A stretch of DNA of 64,000 nucleotides from Kocuria coralli (lineage in GTDB: Bacteria; Actinomycetota; Actinomycetes; Actinomycetales; Micrococcaceae), in the NCBI RefSeq assembly GCF_008831305.1, contig NZ_ML708611.1, positions 186,001-250,000 of the forward strand. The letters are read 5' to 3'. The notes beneath the pieces are model-generated. The model made no database searches and was not told where the DNA came from. It was given only the letters and a program-made list of their open reading frames with translations. Below, piece after piece: positions 8,657 to 17,117 of this stretch. The first letter of the stretch is position 1; every line of letters starts with the position of its first letter. The translations under genes and the position numbers were made by a program.

Positions 8657-10948
8657 ATGGCATCCTCCACCAACTCCCCCGCCGGCAGCAGCGGCACGTC
8701 GACCCTCGGGCGGGTCCTGGCGTTCGTCGCGACCAGCTTGTTGGCAGGCCTCGTCGTCACCGGCCTCGTGTTCCCCCCAGCAGCCGCCGTGGGCATGGCA
8801 GCCAACGGCTCGATCGGCTGGTTCAAGGATCTGCCGACGGACTTCTCCGACGGGCCCCTGTCACGCTCCTCGACGGTGTATGCCCGCGACGGTGAGACGG
8901 TTCTCGCGACCTTCTTCGCCGAGAACCGCACCCCGGTGACCCTGGATGAGATCTCCCCGAACATGCAGGACGCGATCCTCTCCATCGAGGATCGCGATTT
9001 CTACGACCACGGCGGTGTGTCCGTGGGCGGCATCGTTCGCGCGCTCGGCAACAACCTGCTCGGCGACGGCGGCCGCCAAGGCGCCTCCACGATCACCCAG
9101 CAGTACGTCAACAACCTGATCATCGATCAGGACGTGCGCGCCGGCCGCGATCCCTCCACCCTGGGTGCCAACAAGGGGTACGCGGACAAGCTGCGCGAGG
9201 TGAAGCTCGCGATGTCCATGGAGGAGCAGAAGTCCAAGGACGAGATCCTGGAGGGCTACCTCAACATCGCCCTGTTCGGGCCGCGCAACTACGGGGTGGA
9301 GGCCGCTTCCGAGTTCTACTGGGGCATCCCCGCCTCCGAGCTGAGCATCGCCCAGGCCGCCACCCTGGCCGGCCTGGTGCAGTCGCCTGCCTACTACGAC
9401 CCGGCTTCCAACCCGGAGGTCTCGGTGGAACGGCGCAACGTGGTGCTCTACACGATGCTCGACGAGGGCAGGATCTCCCAGCAGGAGTACGACGACGCTC
9501 TCGCCGAACCCCTCAACCTCGATCTGCACCCCAAGGAGGCCGGCTGCACCGCATCCACCGAGGCCCCTTACTTCTGCGACTACGTGGAGAACCAGATCCT
9601 CGCCTCGGACACCTTCGGCGCCAATCCCGAGGACCGCATGAACACGCTGCAACGCGGCGGCCTGGAGATCGTGACCACCCTGGACATGGATGCCCAGGAA
9701 GAGGCGAACGACGCCGTCAACGACACCCAGTCGCGCGACAGCAACCCGCAGAACATCGGCAGCTCCATGGTCTCCGTGGAGCCCGGCAGCGGCAATATCG
9801 TCGCCATGGCGCAGAACACCCATTACACCTCCGAGGAGGGCGACTCCAACACCGTCTACAACTTCAACACCGATACCTGGGACGGCGGAACCGGCGGCTA
9901 CCAGGTGGGCTCGACCTTCAAGCCCGTGACCCTGCTGGCCTGGGTGGACTCCGGCAGGTCCGTGGGCGAGCAGGTCGACGCACGGCGTATGTCCTATCCG
10001 GCCAACTTCCCCTGGCAGGCCTCCTGCGTCGACGGCGGCTCCGTCTTCGAGCCCGGCAACGATGGCAACGGTTTCAGCTTCCAGAACGCCTCGAGCGGCT
10101 ACAACCGGCAGATGGCCGTGGACTACGGCATGTACAACTCGATCAACTCGGCGCTGTACGCCATGGCCTCCCAGCTCGACCTGTGCCGGATCGGCGAGCT
10201 CGCCGAGAGCATCGGCATCCACAACGGGCAGACCGGCGAGGCCGTGAACACCACGCAGCTCTCGGCTCTGCTGGGCGGCTCGAACGACAACATCTCCCCC
10301 ATGACGATGGCCACCGCCTACAGCACCTTCGCCAACGACGGCGTGAGGTGCGAGCCCCGGGCGTTCATCTCCGCGAGGGACCACACCGGGCGCGACTACG
10401 AGGTGCCGGAACCCGACTGCGAGCGGGCGATCAGCGAGGACGACGCCCGGACGGTGAACTACGTCCTGGAGCAGGTCATCGTCAGAGGCTCCGGCTATCA
10501 GCTGGGCATCGGGCTCCCCAACGCCTCTGCGGGCAAGACCGGCACCACCGATAACTCGACCCAGACGTGGATGGTGGGTTACACGCACGGCCTGGCGACG
10601 GCCTCGTGGGTCGGCAACTACCTCGAAGGCTCGCGCTCCCTGAACGACCTGTCCATCGGCGGCAACCCGCCGGCCTCGCAGACCTCGGACCCCGACGACT
10701 TCGTGGACGGCTCCACCTACGCCGGAGGGCAGTGGCAACGGTTCATGCGCTCCGTGGCCCCGAACTACGACACCGAGGCGTTCCCCGACCCGCCGTCGAA
10801 CCTGACGCAGGGCAGCGGCGCGACCCCCAACCCGAACTCGGGCAGCAACAACGGGGGCAACGGCAACAACAACGGCGGTAACAACGCCGGGGGCAACACC
10901 GGCGGGAACAACAACGGCGGAGGCGACAACGCCGGGGGCGACGACTGA
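8657..10948 (+). CDS. ponA2: Class A penicillin-binding protein (glycosyltransferase/transpeptidase)
   Basis: Bifunctional peptidoglycan synthase of 763 residues. One signal anchor (about 18-45) is followed by a GT51 domain with SIEDRDFYDHGG (catalytic Glu about 111) and QGASTITQQYVNNL. The transpeptidase domain has STFK (Ser about 419), SIN (Ser about 495) and KTG (Lys about 627). Mycobacterial PonA2 ends in a PASTA domain; here the last 60 residues are instead an Asn/Gly-rich low-complexity tail (NNGGNGNNNGG type). The metallophosphoesterase gene follows after 5 nt, as in Rv3682-Rv3683, which supports the PonA2 assignment. Confidence 0.93.
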   Translation: MASSTNSPAGSSGTSTLGRVLAFVATSLLAGLVVTGLVFPPAAAVGMAANGSIGWFKDLPTDFSDGPLSRSSTVYARDGETVLATFFAENRTPVTLDEISPNMQDAILSIEDRDFYDHGGVSVGGIVRALGNNLLGDGGRQGASTITQQYVNNLIIDQDVRAGRDPSTLGANKGYADKLREVKLAMSMEEQKSKDEILEGYLNIALFGPRNYGVEAASEFYWGIPASELSIAQAATLAGLVQSPAYYDPASNPEVSVERRNVVLYTMLDEGRISQQEYDDALAEPLNLDLHPKEAGCTASTEAPYFCDYVENQILASDTFGANPEDRMNTLQRGGLEIVTTLDMDAQEEANDAVNDTQSRDSNPQNIGSSMVSVEPGSGNIVAMAQNTHYTSEEGDSNTVYNFNTDTWDGGTGGYQVGSTFKPVTLLAWVDSGRSVGEQVDARRMSYPANFPWQASCVDGGSVFEPGNDGNGFSFQNASSGYNRQMAVDYGMYNSINSALYAMASQLDLCRIGELAESIGIHNGQTGEAVNTTQLSALLGGSNDNISPMTMATAYSTFANDGVRCEPRAFISARDHTGRDYEVPEPDCERAISEDDARTVNYVLEQVIVRGSGYQLGIGLPNASAGKTGTTDNSTQTWMVGYTHGLATASWVGNYLEGSRSLNDLSIGGNPPASQTSDPDDFVDGSTYAGGQWQRFMRSVAPNYDTEAFPDPPSNLTQGSGATPNPNSGSNNGGNGNNNGGNNAGGNTGGNNNGGGDNAGGDD

Positions 10949-10953
10949 TCGCC

Positions 10954-11910
10954 ATGCCCGCCGCTTCGACGATCGCCGCCGTGGCCGCCACCAGCGTGGC
11001 GGCCACGGCCGTCTCCGGCACCGCACTGGCCGCCTGGGGAGTGTTCGGTGAGCGCCGTCGTTTCCGGGTCCGTCACGAGACCCTTCCCGTCCTCGCCCCG
11101 GGTCATCCCGACCTGCGCGTGCTGCACATCTCCGACCTGCACACCATCCCGGGGCAGGAGGCCAAGAAGCGGTTCGTGCACGGCCTGGCGGACCTGAACC
11201 CCGACCTGGTACTCGACACGGGCGACAATCTCTCCCACCCGGACGCAGTGCCGTACCTGCTGGAGATCATGGAGCCGCTGCTGGCCTTCCCCGGGCTGTA
11301 CGTCCCCGGGTCGAACTGCTATTTCGCCCCGATGCTGAAGAATCCCGCACGGTATCTCTGGAAGAGCTCCACCTCCGGCGAGGACCGGTCGGCTGCCAGG
11401 ATCCTGCCCTGGCGTCAGATGCACCGCGCCTTCGACGAAGCCGGCTGGGTCGGCATGATCAACCGGGCCGACCGGGTCAGGGTGGGCGATCACGTGATCG
11501 AGGTCTCGGGGGTCGACGACCCTCATCTGGGCTTCGACAGGCATCCGGGCTTCCTCGCTCCGGGCCAGCCGGGTTCCGGCCTGGGCAATTTCGCGGATGC
11601 CGGGAGTGCGCCGGCGGCATTGCGCCTCGGGCTCACCCATGCCCCGTATCTACGTGCCCTGAACCGTTTCGCGGAGGACCGCGCGGACCTGGTCGTGGCG
11701 GGGCACACTCACGGCGGGCAGGTGTGCCTGCCCGGGGGCCGGGCCCTGGTGAGCAACTGCGACATCGAGCCGTCGCGGTGCAAGGGAGTGACCTCGCAAG
11801 GCGGCGTGCCGGTGCAGATCTCCGCGGGACTGGGGGAATCACGGTTCGCGCCCATCCGGCTGTTCTGCCCGCCCGAGGCCGTGCTCATGACACTGACGGC
11901 CAGGGCATAG
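10954..11910 (+). CDS. Metallophosphoesterase
   Basis: A 318-residue calcineurin-like phosphoesterase. An N-terminal hydrophobic segment (residues about 5-30) suggests membrane attachment or export. The metal-site blocks are in order: HISDLH (57-62), DTGDN, PGSNCYF in place of the usual GNHE/GSND, THAP, and GHTHGGQ. It sits 5 nt after ponA2, a pairing conserved in actinobacteria, so a role in envelope lipid or cell-wall intermediate turnover is plausible but unproven. The Asn of GSN is kept while the following residue (usually H or D) is Cys. Confidence 0.9.
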   Translation: MPAASTIAAVAATSVAATAVSGTALAAWGVFGERRRFRVRHETLPVLAPGHPDLRVLHISDLHTIPGQEAKKRFVHGLADLNPDLVLDTGDNLSHPDAVPYLLEIMEPLLAFPGLYVPGSNCYFAPMLKNPARYLWKSSTSGEDRSAARILPWRQMHRAFDEAGWVGMINRADRVRVGDHVIEVSGVDDPHLGFDRHPGFLAPGQPGSGLGNFADAGSAPAALRLGLTHAPYLRALNRFAEDRADLVVAGHTHGGQVCLPGGRALVSNCDIEPSRCKGVTSQGGVPVQISAGLGESRFAPIRLFCPPEAVLMTLTARA

Positions 11911-11925
11911 GACGCCGCCGGGGAT

Positions 11926-11954
11926 TTCACTTCCCGCGGGCCAACCCGTATGAT
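11926..11954 (+). promoter_or_regulatory. Promoter of tRNA-Pro
   Basis: TTCACT (11926-11931), 17 bp, TATGAT (11949-11954); initiation about 35 nt before the tRNA. Confidence 0.6.
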
Positions 11955-11994
11955 GGTCTGGTTGCTCGCGGACCAGCAGGTCTGCCGAGTTTCT

Positions 11995-12072
<78 letters not shown>

Positions 12073-12073
12073 T

Positions 12074-12124
12074 GTCCTGAGTCGCGACATCGTTTACGGA
12101 CGTGTCGCGGCTCAGGACTTTTTT
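12074..12124 (+). terminator. Terminator of tRNA-Pro
   Basis: Arms GTCCTGAGTCGCGACA (12074-12089) and its complement (12103-12118) with one G-T pair, then six T. Confidence 0.92.
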
Positions 12125-12306
12125 ATGGGTTCGTCTCGATGACGGTGACGCGAGGTCGGGGCGCATGGCTGCGCTCTCGCCGCGGACGCCGCCTCACGGC
12201 CGCGGGCCCGCCGGTCGGTCACGGCGGGGGGAGTCATGGTGCGACATCGGGCTGGAGCGGCCACATCGCGCTGAGGCGCTGGTCTGATCGGTGCCCGGAT
12301 ACGACG

Positions 12307-12339
12307 GAGCGGCTCCTTCGTGGGCCGAAGGAGCCGCTC
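12307..12339. terminator. Orphan hairpin with no adjacent intact gene
   Basis: Perfect 14-bp stem (arm GAGCGGCTCCTTCG) with a 5-nt loop TGGGC, followed by GGCGTTT on the plus strand. It looks like a rho-independent terminator without a recognisable gene before it. Confidence 0.5.
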
Positions 12340-12410
12340 GGCGTTTCCACCGCAGAGGGTCTTGGTCCGGCACCGGGCCACGAGGGGATCCAAGCCTCGT
12401 GCGGCGCCTG

Positions 12411-12587
12411 ATGAACCTTGGTGCCGATGGGGAGAGCATCAGCGGTCCTCAGACCCTTCCGGAGCTTATCGACCCGGACACCGTTCCCAGCGGTCAAGCC
12501 GAGGGGTGGAATGCCCCGGCGGTGGTCCCGATGTTCCTCACCGAATCGATTCGCCCGCATCTGGTCGCCGCGGGCGTCGCTCAATAA
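12411..12587 (+). pseudogene. Possible gene remnant or small unknown protein
   Basis: 58 codons beginning MNLGADGESISG and ending in VAAGVAQ, with GQAEGWNAPAVVPMFLTESI in the middle. Composition and third-position GC resemble real coding sequence, unlike the neighbouring frames. No Shine-Dalgarno and no family recognised. Confidence 0.3.
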
Positions 12588-12701
12588 GAAGTATCCGAGG
12601 GGTTCCTCGAACGCACTATGGACTTTGGTCCAGGTTCGAAGAAATTTGGCCGAGAAATCCGTGCGGGTCCTTCCGCAGCGGGAAGATCGCGGCCGCCGGG
12701 G

Positions 12702-13727
12702 TCATTGATCACCGCGGCCGATCTCGGTGAACGGGCCGTCAGGTGAGAACCTCGTGCCGGTCAACCGCTCGAAACCTTCAATGTACCGGTCGCGCGTCTT
12801 GCTGACCACATCTTCGGGCAATTCGGGTGCGGGGCCCTCCCCCGACCACCCGGATTCCTCCGAGCGCAGCCAGTCGCGGACGAACTGCTTGTCGAAGGAC
12901 GGGTGGGCGTGGCCCGGCTGCCAGGACTCGGCAGCCCAGAAGCGGCTCGAGTCCGGTGTCAGCACCTCGTCGCCCAGGGTGATCGCCCCCCGGTAGGAGT
13001 CCAGGCCGAACTCCAGCTTGGTGTCGGCCAGGATGATCCCACGCTCGCGGGCTATCGCCTCCGCACGGCCGTAGATCTCGAGGGACAGTTCCCGCAGCCG
13101 GTCCGAGACCGCGCGTCCCAGTCCTTCGGTCATCTCCTCGAACGTGATCGGCTCGTCGTGCTCCCCGATCTCAGCCTTGCCGGTGGGGGTGAAGATCGGC
13201 TGCTCCAGCCGTGACCCGTCGAGCAGCCCCTCGGGCAGCCCGATGCCGCAGACCTCACCCGAGCGGCGGTAGTCCTTGAGACCCGACCCCGTGAGATACC
13301 CGCGCACGATGCCCTCGATCGGGAACATCGTCAGGTTCTTGCACACCATCGCCCGTCCGCGGACCGCCTCCGGCACGCGGGTGGAGAGCACATGGTTGGG
13401 CACCTCGGCCAGCTGGTCGAACCACCACAGCGAGAGCTGCGTCAGCACCGTCCCCTTGTCGGGGATCTCCGTGGCGAGGACCTGGTCGAACGCGGAGATC
13501 CGGTCGGTGGCGAGGACCAGCACGCAGCCCGCCCGGTATTCGGCGTTGTCCTCGACGGAGACGCCCGTGGCCACCATGCGCTCGTCCTCCGGGACGTAGA
13601 GCTCACGCACCTTGCCGGAGTACACGTGCTGCCAGCCGTCCAGGACCGGCGGTGCCGGGTGGCCGGGGAACTTGGGATGTTCGGGCTCTCCGCTGGGCAG
13701 GACGGAGGAGGTTACGGGTTCGGTCAT
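12702..13727 (-). CDS. purC: SAICAR synthetase
   Basis: Phosphoribosylaminoimidazole-succinocarboxamide synthase joins aspartate to CAIR with ATP, the eighth step of IMP synthesis. The 341-residue protein shows YSGKVRELYVP, the VRGYLTGSG loop, GIILADTKLEFG and the late SFDKQFVRDWL segment. The ATG at 13727 is preceded by CAGGAG at proper spacing; a TTG 21 bp upstream lies in frame but would bury that site. It lies 43 nt downstream of purD and is likely cotranscribed with it. Confidence 0.96.
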   Translation of the reverse strand: MTEPVTSSVLPSGEPEHPKFPGHPAPPVLDGWQHVYSGKVRELYVPEDERMVATGVSVEDNAEYRAGCVLVLATDRISAFDQVLATEIPDKGTVLTQLSLWWFDQLAEVPNHVLSTRVPEAVRGRAMVCKNLTMFPIEGIVRGYLTGSGLKDYRRSGEVCGIGLPEGLLDGSRLEQPIFTPTGKAEIGEHDEPITFEEMTEGLGRAVSDRLRELSLEIYGRAEAIARERGIILADTKLEFGLDSYRGAITLGDEVLTPDSSRFWAAESWQPGHAHPSFDKQFVRDWLRSEESGWSGEGPAPELPEDVVSKTRDRYIEGFERLTGTRFSPDGPFTEIGRGDQ

Positions 13728-13770
13728 GCTCTGCTCCTGACGTGGCAACTGCGGTGGGGCACGCCTCCGG

Positions 13771-15060
13771 TCAGCTCACGGAGATCTGGCCTGTGGCGGC
13801 TTTCAAAGCGATATCTGTTCGGTGCTGGGAGCCTTCCAGGCCGATCCGCCCGATCCCTTCATAGGCCCGTTCCCGGGCCTGCTGAAGGTCCTTCCCGAGT
13901 GCGACGACGGACAGCACCCGGCCACCCGCGGCGACGATCTCCCCGGCGGTCTCCCCGCTGCCCTCGGCCGTGCCGGCGTGCAGCACGGACACGCCCTCCA
14001 GCGCCTCGGCTTCGGCCAGCCCGGTGATCGGGTCCCCCCGGCGCGAGGACTCGGGATAACCCTCGGAGGCGACGACGACGTTGACCGACGCGGAGGGGTT
14101 CCATCTCAGCGGGAGGTGCCGTCCTTCGCCGAGCCGGCCCTGGGCGGCGTCCAGCAGGAGCTCGCCCAGCGGGGAGTCGAGCCTGGCCAGCACGGACTGC
14201 GTCTCCGGGTCGCCGAACCTGACATTGAACTCGATCACCTTCACGCCCCGCGCCGTCACCGCGAGCCCGCAGTAGAGCACGCCGCTGAACGGCGTCCCGC
14301 GGCGGGCCATCTCCTCGACGACGGGGCGGGCGACGGTCTCCACGACCTCGTCGGTGAAGTCCTCCGGGAGCCAGTCCAGCGGCGTATAAGCGCCCATGCC
14401 GCCGGTGTTGGGGCCCTGGTCGCCGTCGCCGATGCGCTTGAAGTCCTGCGCCGGGGCCAGCGGGACGACGTCACGGCCGTCGCACAGCACGAACAGGGAG
14501 ACCTCCGGCCCGTCCAGGAACTCCTCGACCACCACGTGCCCGTCCGCTGCGAAACACGCTCGGGCGTGCTCGAGCGCGGCGTCGCGGTCGTCGGTGACCA
14601 CCACGCCCTTGCCCGCGGCGAGGCCGTCGTCCTTGACGACGTGCGGCGCGCCGAACTCATCGAGCGCCGCGGCCACCTGGTTCTCGGTCACGCACGTGCG
14701 GGAGGCGGCCGTGGGCACGCCCGCGGCGGTCATGACGTCCTTGGCGAAGGACTTGGAACCCTCCAGGACCGCGGCCTGGGCGGTCGGCCCGAACACCGCG
14801 ATACCCGCACCGTGCAGGGCGTCCGCCACCCCTGACACCAGGGGGAGTTCAGGTCCGACGACCACCAGGTCCGCGCCGAGGTCCTGGGCCAGCTGCACCA
14901 CGGCGGCGCCGTCCGCGGCTTCCACCGCGTGCACGGGCACATCCCGGGCGATGCCTGCGTTACCGGGCGCCGCGTGGACCTCCTCCACAGCGGGGTCGCG
15001 CAGCAGCGCACGGACAATGGCGTGTTCACGACCGCCGGTACCGATCACCAGAGTTCTCAC
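13771..15060 (-). CDS. purD: Phosphoribosylamine-glycine ligase (GAR synthetase)
   Basis: ATP-grasp ligase for the second step of purine synthesis, 429 residues. The start is read as the GTG at 15060 (RTLVIGTGGREHAIV), which gives the family's N-terminus. Upstream in-frame codons would overlap the divergent asparaginase. Motifs: GPELPLVSGVADAL, the ATP-grasp VVKDDGLAAGKGVVV, QDFKRIGDGDQGPNTGGMGAY and EFNVRFGDPETQ. TAGGCT lies 7 nt before the GTG, so it is probably leaderless. It heads the purD-purC operon. Confidence 0.95.
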   Translation of the reverse strand: MRTLVIGTGGREHAIVRALLRDPAVEEVHAAPGNAGIARDVPVHAVEAADGAAVVQLAQDLGADLVVVGPELPLVSGVADALHGAGIAVFGPTAQAAVLEGSKSFAKDVMTAAGVPTAASRTCVTENQVAAALDEFGAPHVVKDDGLAAGKGVVVTDDRDAALEHARACFAADGHVVVEEFLDGPEVSLFVLCDGRDVVPLAPAQDFKRIGDGDQGPNTGGMGAYTPLDWLPEDFTDEVVETVARPVVEEMARRGTPFSGVLYCGLAVTARGVKVIEFNVRFGDPETQSVLARLDSPLGELLLDAAQGRLGEGRHLPLRWNPSASVNVVVASEGYPESSRRGDPITGLAEAEALEGVSVLHAGTAEGSGETAGEIVAAGGRVLSVVALGKDLQQARERAYEGIGRIGLEGSQHRTDIALKAATGQISVS

Positions 15061-15067
15061 GGGTGAC

Positions 15068-15073
15068 AGCCTA
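15068..15073 (-). promoter_or_regulatory. -10 box of purD (leaderless)
   Basis: TAGGCT on the minus strand, 7 nt before GTG. Confidence 0.5.
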
Positions 15074-15128
15074 ACCGCCACGCAGCGGTTGCGCCCCGGG
15101 CTTTCGCCACCCTGGGGCCGATCTCTTG

Positions 15129-15134
15129 GATACT
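15129..15134 (+). promoter_or_regulatory. -10 box of the asparaginase gene (leaderless)
   Basis: GATACT, then six G and the ATG at 15141. Confidence 0.4.
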
Positions 15135-15140
15135 GGGGGG

Positions 15141-16181
15141 ATGACTTCCGCAGCAGCACCCACGCAGACCTTCAGCTCGGCCGACGCCGTGGACCTGGCG
15201 CAGGTGGAGCGCAGTGGTTTCGTGGAGTCCCGGCACATCGGATCGGCGCTGGTCATGGGGCCCGACGGCGAGACCCTGCTCGCGCTCGGGGACACGACCA
15301 CCCCGATCTTCCCGCGCTCGACCCTCAAGCCGTTCCAGGCCGTGGCCTCCCTGAAGGCGGGCGCTCCGATCCAGTGGGACCAGATCGCGGTGGCCGCCGG
15401 CTCGCACGTGGCCTCCGCCGAGCAGATCGGATCCGTGCGCAGCATCCTGGCCAAGGTGGGGCTGGACGAGACCGCCCTGCGGTGCCCGTCGGTCGACGGG
15501 AGCGGCCGGCCCGCTTCCCCCGACGACGGCGGCTCCCCCTTGAACTACAACTGCTCCGGAAAGCACGCCGCATTCCTGGCTGCGTGCGTGGAGAGCGGGT
15601 GGGACCTGGACGGATACCTGGATCTCGAGCACCCGCTGCAGCAGACCGTCGTCGAGACGATCGCGGAGTTCGCACACGAAGACCCGGCGCTCATCGGCGT
15701 GGACGGCTGCGGGGCCCCCCTCACGGCGCTGTCCCTCACCGGGCTCGCCCGCCTGTTCTCGTCGCTGGGCGCTGCGGCCTACAACATCCGCGCCGATGCC
15801 CGCCTGGCGACCGTTGCCACCGCCATGCTGGACTACCCGGAGTTCGTGCACGGCCCGGGCAGGGCGAACACCGTGGTCATGGAGGAACTCGGCGTCATCG
15901 CCAAGCTGGGGGCGGAGGGCGTACTCGGCCTGGCCACGCAGGAGGGCGTGTCCGTCGCCCTCAAGATGCTCGACGGCAGCGGCCGGGCGAACACCCTGGT
16001 GGGCCTGGAGCTCCTGGTCGCGGTGGGAGCGGTCCAGCGGGCCGGCGTCGAGCCCGTGCTGGAGAAGGTGACCCCTCGGATCACGGGCGGCGGCAGGACC
16101 GTGGGACGCTTCGCCGCGAGCCCCGAGGTCGAGCGCGCCGTAGCCGGGCACGCGGGCGCCCGCACCCCGGCGGAAGGATGA
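15141..16181 (+). CDS. L-asparaginase, Rhizobium etli AII type (class 3)
   Basis: Hydrolyses asparagine to aspartate and ammonia. The fold is that of serine beta-lactamase-like asparaginases (PF06089), unrelated to E. coli AnsB. The SxxK motif is Ser60-TL-Lys63. A second conserved Ser lies in AGSHVASAEQ (Ser88). The structural zinc ligands Cys138, Lys141 (NCSGKHA) and Cys190 (DGCGAP) are all present. The ATG at 15141 is preferred to an in-frame TTG at 15126 because a -10-like box lies between them. The gene lies among pur genes; its products aspartate and ammonia feed purine synthesis, though a direct link is only inferred. Length 346. Confidence 0.88.
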   Translation: MTSAAAPTQTFSSADAVDLAQVERSGFVESRHIGSALVMGPDGETLLALGDTTTPIFPRSTLKPFQAVASLKAGAPIQWDQIAVAAGSHVASAEQIGSVRSILAKVGLDETALRCPSVDGSGRPASPDDGGSPLNYNCSGKHAAFLAACVESGWDLDGYLDLEHPLQQTVVETIAEFAHEDPALIGVDGCGAPLTALSLTGLARLFSSLGAAAYNIRADARLATVATAMLDYPEFVHGPGRANTVVMEELGVIAKLGAEGVLGLATQEGVSVALKMLDGSGRANTLVGLELLVAVGAVQRAGVEPVLEKVTPRITGGGRTVGRFAASPEVERAVAGHAGARTPAEG

Positions 16182-16183
16182 CG

Positions 16184-16558
16184 ATGGCTCGCCGGCGTAT
16201 CGACCCCGCGGACGGCACCATGGCGCTGGCCGCCTGGCGCAAAAACCGCGGGGGGCTCGACCGCAAGACCCTGGCGACGGCCGTGCGCTTCACCCTCGAG
16301 GAACTCGGCGAGCGGGCCCCGGGCAACTCCGTCGAGGTCCGGGTCCCGCCGTTCGGAGTGACGCAGTGCATCCCCGGGCTGCGGCACACCCGGGGAACTC
16401 CGCCGAACGTCGTCGAGACCGATGCCGCGACATGGCTGGCCCTGGTGACCGGCCGCGTGCAATGGTCCGAGGCCATGACAGGAGGTGCGGTCAGCGCCTC
16501 CGGCACCCGGGCGGACCTCTCCGGGGTCCTCCCCCTGTTCTCCGGTCCCGGGTCCTGA
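16184..16558 (+). CDS. Sterol carrier family protein
   Basis: A small protein with the bacterial SCP-like fold (SCP_3 type) found widely in actinobacteria next to purF. Visible: RIDPADGTMALAAWRKN near the start, then VRFTLEELGERAPGNSVEVRVPPFGVTQCI and a C-terminal TGRVQWSEAM. The ligand is unknown. Two in-frame ATGs exist: 16178 overlaps the asparaginase stop as ATGA, while 16184 has GGAAGG at a workable 6-nt distance and is chosen. Length is 124 (126 from the upstream start). Coupled to the asparaginase gene. Confidence 0.82.
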   Translation: MARRRIDPADGTMALAAWRKNRGGLDRKTLATAVRFTLEELGERAPGNSVEVRVPPFGVTQCIPGLRHTRGTPPNVVETDAATWLALVTGRVQWSEAMTGGAVSASGTRADLSGVLPLFSGPGS

Positions 16559-16590
16559 CCCGCGCCCCGAATACCGGGCGGAATCCGGGT

Positions 16591-16596
16591 TAGGCT
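16591..16596 (+). promoter_or_regulatory. -10 box upstream of the small membrane protein and purF
   Basis: TAGGCT followed by 7 nt (containing GGAGG, too close to act as a normal Shine-Dalgarno) and the ATG at 16604. Confidence 0.45.
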
Positions 16597-16603
16597 GGAG
16601 GTC

Positions 16604-17113
16604 ATGTCTTCCGCAGACCGCCCTTCCGATCGAGAGCAGCACGAGCCCGTGCACGATGCCGGCCGTGATTCCGAGCCTCCCGTGCAGCACCGGGTGGAGA
16701 CCCTCAGATACCGGCGCGCCCCGAGATTGCCGGTGTTCCTGATCCTGGGCGGAGCGCTCGGCGCCGTCGCGGGGATGATCCTGGGTGTCCTGGGCCCCGG
16801 CAACGTGATGTTCACCACCGGGCAGGTGGTCGGTTACATGATCGCGATCTTCGCACTTCTCGGCCTCTCCGTGGGAGCGATCGTGGCCCTGGTGATCGAC
16901 CGCGTCTCGGTACGACGCGCGCAGGAGGTCAGGGCCCACGTCGAAGAGCAGCCCAGCAGGCACCCCTCGGCCCCTTCCGGGACGGACGGGACGCCCGAGC
17001 TCCCCGAGCCTGGGGAACCGGCCGAGCCCGGATCCCCCTCCGCCGCAGCCGAGGGGGATCCGGCCGGGGACTCCGGCCGGGTGACCGAACAGCGCCCGGA
17101 CGTGAGAGACTGA
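16604..17113 (+). CDS. Small two-helix membrane protein
   Basis: 169 residues; no named family recognised with confidence. A charged N-terminus (1-43) leads to two membrane helices (about 44-63 and 72-100: VFLILGGALGAVAGMILGVLG and VVGYMIAIFALLGLSVGAIVALVI, broken here for length only), then an acidic Pro/Glu/Ser-rich tail to the end. It stops 4 nt before the GTG of purF and probably shares its transcript. Proteins of this shape commonly precede purF in Micrococcaceae; a role is unknown. Confidence 0.7.
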   Translation: MSSADRPSDREQHEPVHDAGRDSEPPVQHRVETLRYRRAPRLPVFLILGGALGAVAGMILGVLGPGNVMFTTGQVVGYMIAIFALLGLSVGAIVALVIDRVSVRRAQEVRAHVEEQPSRHPSAPSGTDGTPELPEPGEPAEPGSPSAAAEGDPAGDSGRVTEQRPDVRD

Positions 17114-17117
17114 GGCC

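Larger units (their letters stand above)
12125..12701. other. Gene-poor stretch between tRNA-Pro and purC
   Basis: No convincing full gene in 577 bp. It contains an orphan hairpin (12307-12339) and a 58-codon frame (12411-12587) that reads like the end of a real protein. Both could be remnants of lost genes. No inverted terminal repeats, integrase or attachment duplication are seen. Confidence 0.5.
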
